A stretch of 8,410 nucleotides of DNA from assembly GCA_937917505.1 (NCBI GenBank), contig CALDMQ010000251.1:1-8410 (forward strand), in the 5' to 3' direction. Source of the stretch: an uncultured Erysipelotrichaceae bacterium. Lineage in GTDB: Bacteria > Bacillota_I > Bacilli_A > Erysipelotrichales > Coprobacillaceae. The position numbers and the translations under genes are program-made. Shown here piece after piece: positions 5,354 through 8,410 of the stretch; the stretch's first letter is position 1; the number at the start of each line of letters is the position of its first letter. Under the pieces are notes generated by a model, which saw only the letters and a program-made list of their open reading frames with translations, did no database searches and was not told where the DNA came from.

Positions 5354-6220
5354 ATGTACAAACAAACTGCTTATCGTGTTTCTATCGTCACTATCTTCTT
5401 TAATATTCTTTTAACCCTTTTTAAATTATGGGCTGGATTAGTCGGTCATTCTTTAGCAATGATTAGTGATGCTTTACATTCATTAAGTGATGTCATCAGC
5501 ACAGCTATCCTAATGGTTGGCATTCACTTTTCTACCATGAAAGCCGATCGTCAACACCCTTATGGTCATGAAAGAATAGAATGTATTTCTTCTTTAATCT
5601 TAGCTTTTATTCTTATTTTTACTGGATTACAAATTGCCTATCAAAGTCTTACATCTTTATTCCAACCACACGATTTACACATACCATCACGTATTGCTTT
5701 TATAGCAGCAATTATATCCATTATAATCAAAGAACTTTTGTATCACTATACCAAACACTATGCCACAAAATTACAATCCACTTCTTTATTAGCAGACGCA
5801 TGGCATCATCGTAGTGATGCACTTTCTTCAATCGGAAGTTTTATTGGAATTGGTTTATCAATATTAGGTTATCCTCTATGTGATAGTTTTGTTGGACTCT
5901 TCATGAGCTTATTTATCCTAAAACCTGGTCTTAGTATTTTTTATCATGCTTCTATAAGTTTAGTTGATCATAGTTGTAGTGATGATATTTATCAAAGTTT
6001 ATTTCAATTCATTCAAAATCAAGAAGGTGTTTTACACATTGATGTCTTAAAAACAAGAATGTTTGCGGAAAAATACTATGTAGATTTAGAGATTTCTGTT
6101 GACCAAACACTTTCATTACAAGAAGCACATTGTATTGCTCATCGTGTTCACGATCATTTAGAACAAGAATTTCCTAATATAAAACATTGTATGATTCATG
6201 TAAATCCAAATGAAAAATAG
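5354..6220 (+). CDS. Cation diffusion facilitator (CDF) family metal transporter
   Basis: Inner-membrane proton-coupled exporter of divalent metal (Zn, or Fe, Mn, Co by subgroup). Seen (288 aa, normal): six hydrophobic segments at about 9-30, 33-57, 77-99, 112-130, 145-171 and 176-196, then a soluble C-terminal domain (about 205-288) with scattered histidines (H228, H259, H263, H266, H268, H278, H282). Metal-site pairs are H42-x3-D46 in segment 2 (SDALHSLSD) and H151-x3-D155 in segment 5 (DAWHHRSD); the loop carries the family's HPYGHERIE (68-76). H/D pairs in both segments favour zinc over the DxxxD manganese type, by family knowledge. GGAGTG (5343-5348) lies 5 bases before the ATG. It is divergent from folD and convergent with the VanW gene, with only 14 bases between the two stops. 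Confidence 0.93.
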   Translation: MYKQTAYRVSIVTIFFNILLTLFKLWAGLVGHSLAMISDALHSLSDVISTAILMVGIHFSTMKADRQHPYGHERIECISSLILAFILIFTGLQIAYQSLTSLFQPHDLHIPSRIAFIAAIISIIIKELLYHYTKHYATKLQSTSLLADAWHHRSDALSSIGSFIGIGLSILGYPLCDSFVGLFMSLFILKPGLSIFYHASISLVDHSCSDDIYQSLFQFIQNQEGVLHIDVLKTRMFAEKYYVDLEISVDQTLSLQEAHCIAHRVHDHLEQEFPNIKHCMIHVNPNEK

Positions 6221-6239
6221 AGAGATATTTCTCTCTATT
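6216..6239 (-). terminator. Terminator shared by the convergent CDF and VanW genes
   Basis: Perfect inverted repeat ATAGAGAGA (6217-6225) and TCTCTCTAT (6230-6238) with loop TATT, plus one more A-T pair. Both stop codons lie inside it: the CDF TAG at 6218-6220 and the VanW TAG at 6237-6235. The T run (TTTTT) follows only on the minus strand, so it is a canonical terminator for the VanW gene. For the CDF mRNA it is a hairpin without a U tract. Confidence 0.8.
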
Positions 6240-7824
6240 GTGGTGTCACAGTTTGATCAGGTGGTGTTGGAACAACTGGTGCCACCGGTGGATTAGCAAC
6301 TGGTTTCGTTCCAACCAAAACAACTTTATCACGTTTTTTATAATTACTATAAGCTTCTTTCTTTTTAGAAATCAACTTCCCATTCTTATCATAAACATAG
6401 CGATAAGATTGAGCAGTCGCTCCATTATACCCTGATGTTTTGACTTTTGTTTTACCAACTTCTAAAGTTGGATCATTAACTTCTTTTGTTATAAATGGTT
6501 TAGACGATAATTGTTCACTTGTTATTTTGACCTTTGTTCCATTGACATTAGTTCCAACAATCTTTGCATATAAACGACTATGACTATAAGACATGACTAT
6601 CTTAATTGGATAATCTGTATTATTTTTAAATTTAAAATCAGGTCCTCCCCAAGATACCGTAGCATCTCTACCAATAGGTACATAACTTGATACATAACTA
6701 TGATTGTATCTTAATGTGACCTCTAAATTTGATAACATAACAGCATTATATAATGTAGATGAAGTTTGACAAACTCCTCCACCAACTTCATCAATTGTTT
6801 CTCCATCTTTATATGCCGCTGCAGCTCCAAACCCTCTTGATATTGTTCGTTGTCCAACAACATTGTTAAACGAAAATTCTTCACCTGGTAATAAAATCGT
6901 ATTACATTTTAAACCTGCTAAACGTACGTTATTCTTACGTACAGATGATCCACTCACATATGTTGAATAACTTCCTAATGTATCTCTAAACAAATTCTTT
7001 TCTAAATCTGCTTTAGAAATTTGAGGTTGTGTAATAATAGCTTTAACTTCAAAAGTTTTACCAGATTTCACTTTTGAAAAAGCTTTTTTAGCATCATCTA
7101 ATTGATAATCAATTCCAACTTGCCCATCAATAATTTGATTATTTTTCTTATTAAGCGAAGCATTCTTAGCTTCTCGACATAACTCTTTATGCATAGCTTC
7201 CATTTCGCCATCTTCTAATCTATTTTCAACCAATTGACATTCAATTTTCTCTTTAAAATCATAACAATTTAAAGCATCTTTAATTTGTTTCATCGTTTGA
7301 TCAATTGTTACTTTTTCTCCATCTTTTCCTTTTGTAAAAATAATAGAATTATCACCTAATTTATAAGTCGTAGGTATTGTTGTATCATAATTCAAAAGTC
7401 CACTTGCTTGGATACTTGCTTTTAATTGATCTTCATTTTTAATTGTGATTGGAGCAATAAAATCTTCTCCTACAAAATAATGATAACCTCTTGTGAAAAA
7501 AGATGAATCTATATCTTTAATAATATCATTAACAGCTTGTTCTCCATGAAAAGCAACATTATCTTTTAGATCAATTTGATACTCTTTATCATGAATTGTT
7601 AAAACCATTTTTAAATCCTGTGTATCTTTCGCAAATTGTTCACTTAACGCTGTCACTGCTTCTTGTTTTGACATAGAGCCTACATCAATACTATTAATTG
7701 TTGTATTTCTAGTAAAATCACTTAAACCAGCAACAAAGCAAAGACCTAGATATATAATTAAAATTCCTCCAACAACTCCTAAAAAGATTTTCACTTCTTT
7801 TCTTAAAGTTCTTTTTGCTTTCAT
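6235..7824 (-). CDS. VanW-family cell-surface protein with G5 domain
   Basis: Membrane-anchored extracytoplasmic protein, probably bound to peptidoglycan; its exact activity is unknown. Seen, numbered from ATG 7824 (529 aa): basic start MKAKRTLRKEVK, one membrane anchor (about 13-34), YoaR-like repeats that resemble the putative peptidoglycan-binding domain found before VanW (about 40-265), a VanW domain (about 275-425) with LLPGEEFSFN (311-320), GGGVCQTSSTLYNA (348-361) and YVPIGRDATVSWGGPDF (381-397), a G5 domain (about 444-506) and a proline-rich tail of about 20 residues. There is no LPxTG signal, so it stays attached by its N-terminal anchor. ATG 7824 is chosen over GTG 7836 because that GTG is part of the AGGTG ribosome binding site. 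VanW itself is not a proven resistance determinant, and no other van genes are present. Single-gene unit with its own promoter and terminator. Confidence 0.92.
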   Translation of the reverse strand: MKAKRTLRKEVKIFLGVVGGILIIYLGLCFVAGLSDFTRNTTINSIDVGSMSKQEAVTALSEQFAKDTQDLKMVLTIHDKEYQIDLKDNVAFHGEQAVNDIIKDIDSSFFTRGYHYFVGEDFIAPITIKNEDQLKASIQASGLLNYDTTIPTTYKLGDNSIIFTKGKDGEKVTIDQTMKQIKDALNCYDFKEKIECQLVENRLEDGEMEAMHKELCREAKNASLNKKNNQIIDGQVGIDYQLDDAKKAFSKVKSGKTFEVKAIITQPQISKADLEKNLFRDTLGSYSTYVSGSSVRKNNVRLAGLKCNTILLPGEEFSFNNVVGQRTISRGFGAAAAYKDGETIDEVGGGVCQTSSTLYNAVMLSNLEVTLRYNHSYVSSYVPIGRDATVSWGGPDFKFKNNTDYPIKIVMSYSHSRLYAKIVGTNVNGTKVKITSEQLSSKPFITKEVNDPTLEVGKTKVKTSGYNGATAQSYRYVYDKNGKLISKKKEAYSNYKKRDKVVLVGTKPVANPPVAPVVPTPPDQTVTPQ

Positions 7825-7850
7825 TTTGTTCTTCACCTCATATCTCTTAT

Positions 7851-7879
7851 ATCATATCCTATAAGCCATGATAACTCAA
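7851..7879 (-). promoter_or_regulatory. Promoter of the VanW gene
   Basis: On the minus strand, TTGAGT (7879-7874) and TATGAT (7856-7851) with a 17-base spacer, followed by GAGGTG (7839-7834) before ATG 7824. Confidence 0.65.
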
Positions 7880-7974
7880 GCAAAAAACTTAGTTCAATTT
7901 ACCACAAATAAATACATATTTTTTAATGAAAAGCTAATAGAAAACAACCAAGCCAGCTTTATATCTTTTACTTA

Positions 7975-8006
7975 AAAAAGTAGGAAATCATAACTTCCTA
8001 CTTTTT
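7975..8006 (-). terminator. Terminator of the FAD-dependent dehydrogenase gene
   Basis: On the minus strand AAAAAGTAGGAA (8006-7995), an 8-base loop and TTCCTACTTTTT (7986-7975) form a perfect 12-bp stem ending in T residues. The TAG stop (8000-7998) and the last lysine codons lie in the 5' arm. Confidence 0.85.
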
Positions 8007-8410
8007 ATTTAAAATATGTCGTGCAATTAAAATACCATTAGCACCTGCTTGAGCAAGTCCTCTTGTTAAACCTGCACCATCACCACCAACATACAATCCA
8101 TCAATTTCACTTTCAAATCCTTCTCTAACCTTTGGTCTTGCTGAATAGAACTTCGCTTCTACACCATATAATAATGTATGTTCATTCGCAATACCTGGAG
8201 TCACATGATCTAAAGCTTCAATCATTTCAATAATTGATTTCATTGTATTGTAAGGAAGCACAAGTCCTAAATCACCTGGAACTGCTTCTGGTAACGTCGG
8301 ATTTGTATACCCTTCTTTTAAACGTTTATGCGTTGTACGTCTACCTCTTTTAATATCTCCATAACGTTGTACAATAATACTTCCATGAGATAACATATTT
8401 GCAAGTCTTG
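7998..8410 (-). CDS. FAD-dependent dehydrogenase, C-terminal part (runs off the right edge)
   Basis: C-terminal 137 or so residues of a flavoprotein of the NAD(FAD)-utilising dehydrogenase group (COG2509 type), an uncharacterised cytosolic oxidoreductase. Seen: the frame is open to the window edge, so ATG 8396 is internal and not a start (RLAN precedes it). The end carries EIDGLYVGGDGAGLTRGLAQ and AGANGILIARHIL, the second FAD-contacting GD motif and closing helix of glutathione-reductase-like folds, here in the form typical of this family. The segment EAVPGDLGLVLP, where the substrate domain returns to the FAD domain, and YGVEAKFYSARPKV also fit the family. The substrate is unknown. It is followed by its own terminator, so the VanW gene downstream is transcribed separately. 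Confidence 0.85.
   Translation of the reverse strand, partial: RLANMLSHGSIIVQRYGDIKRGRRTTHKRLKEGYTNPTLPEAVPGDLGLVLPYNTMKSIIEMIEALDHVTPGIANEHTLLYGVEAKFYSARPKVREGFESEIDGLYVGGDGAGLTRGLAQAGANGILIARHILNKK

Noticed and set aside
5581..5814. 77-residue frame inside the CDF transporter gene
   Set aside because: Phe/Tyr-rich shadow of a membrane-protein gene in another frame; the main frame carries all CDF motifs.
6238..6435. 65-residue plus-strand frame opposite the VanW gene tail
   Set aside because: Antisense of the proline-rich tail and G5 domain; no ribosome binding site or known motif.
6235..7824. Vancomycin-resistance locus because of VanW
   Set aside because: VanW-domain proteins with G5 domains are common chromosomal genes; no vanH, ligase, vanX or VanRS genes are present.
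7921..7974. Further regulatory element between the VanW promoter and the dehydrogenase terminator
   Set aside because: Only a loose AAAGCT/AGCTTT repeat with a long loop is visible; not supportable.
1..8410. CRISPR arrays, tRNA or rRNA genes, insertion sequences, toxin-antitoxin pairs, riboswitches
   Set aside because: I looked through both strands and saw no regularly spaced repeats, cloverleaf sequences, transposase motifs or known aptamer cores. By eye this cannot exclude highly diverged forms.

Overview
The window looks like chromosomal DNA of a low-GC Gram-positive bacterium (Firmicutes/Bacillota). Base composition is strongly AT-rich, ribosome binding sites are strong GGAG-type, promoters are TTGnnn-17-TATAAT, and the gene content (YchF, class B sortase, DegV, DUF951, FolD, VanW/G5 protein) is typical of the phylum. 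My impression is a gut Erysipelotrichia-like lineage, but that rests on overall protein flavour and not on a diagnostic marker. Almost everything is recognisable housekeeping or envelope biology. I found no CRISPR array, tRNA, rRNA, insertion sequence or clear new defence or biosynthetic system.

Layout. On the minus strand at the left edge, ychF (607-1707) runs into a class B sortase (partial, 1-607) through a TAATG stop/start overlap. Back-to-back promoters at 1731-1794 drive ychF leftwards and a small PAP2 phosphatase (1815-2288) rightwards. The PAP2 gene is followed by a MarR-type regulator broken by an out-of-frame deletion (2303-2684) and a hairpin terminator. An AT-rich gap then leads to a DegV-family fatty-acid-binding protein (3003-3845). 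Its promoter is flanked by two near-identical inverted repeats 53 bp apart, and the gene is followed by a 103-bp imperfect palindrome. On the minus strand, folD (4393-5238) and a DUF951 gene (4196-4390) form an operon. A cation diffusion facilitator transporter (5354-6220, plus) diverges from folD and converges on a VanW/G5 cell-wall protein (6235-7824, minus). The C-terminal end of a FAD-dependent dehydrogenase (7998-8410, minus) closes the window.

How it fits together. The sortase, PAP2 phosphatase and VanW/G5 protein act at the membrane or cell wall. DegV-type proteins feed fatty acids into membrane lipid. FolD supplies one-carbon units, and the CDF protein exports divalent metal. DUF951 and ychF are direct neighbours in several Firmicutes (for example streptococci). 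Here they keep the same orientation and order on the minus strand but are separated by a 2.5-kb block of plus-strand genes (PAP2, broken marR, degV). Gene-like but stop-interrupted minus-strand fragments lie inside that block. It is therefore the least ordinary part of the window and reads as an insertion or rearrangement that is partly decaying. The best new leads are the paired operator-like repeats around the degV promoter and the broken regulator just upstream.
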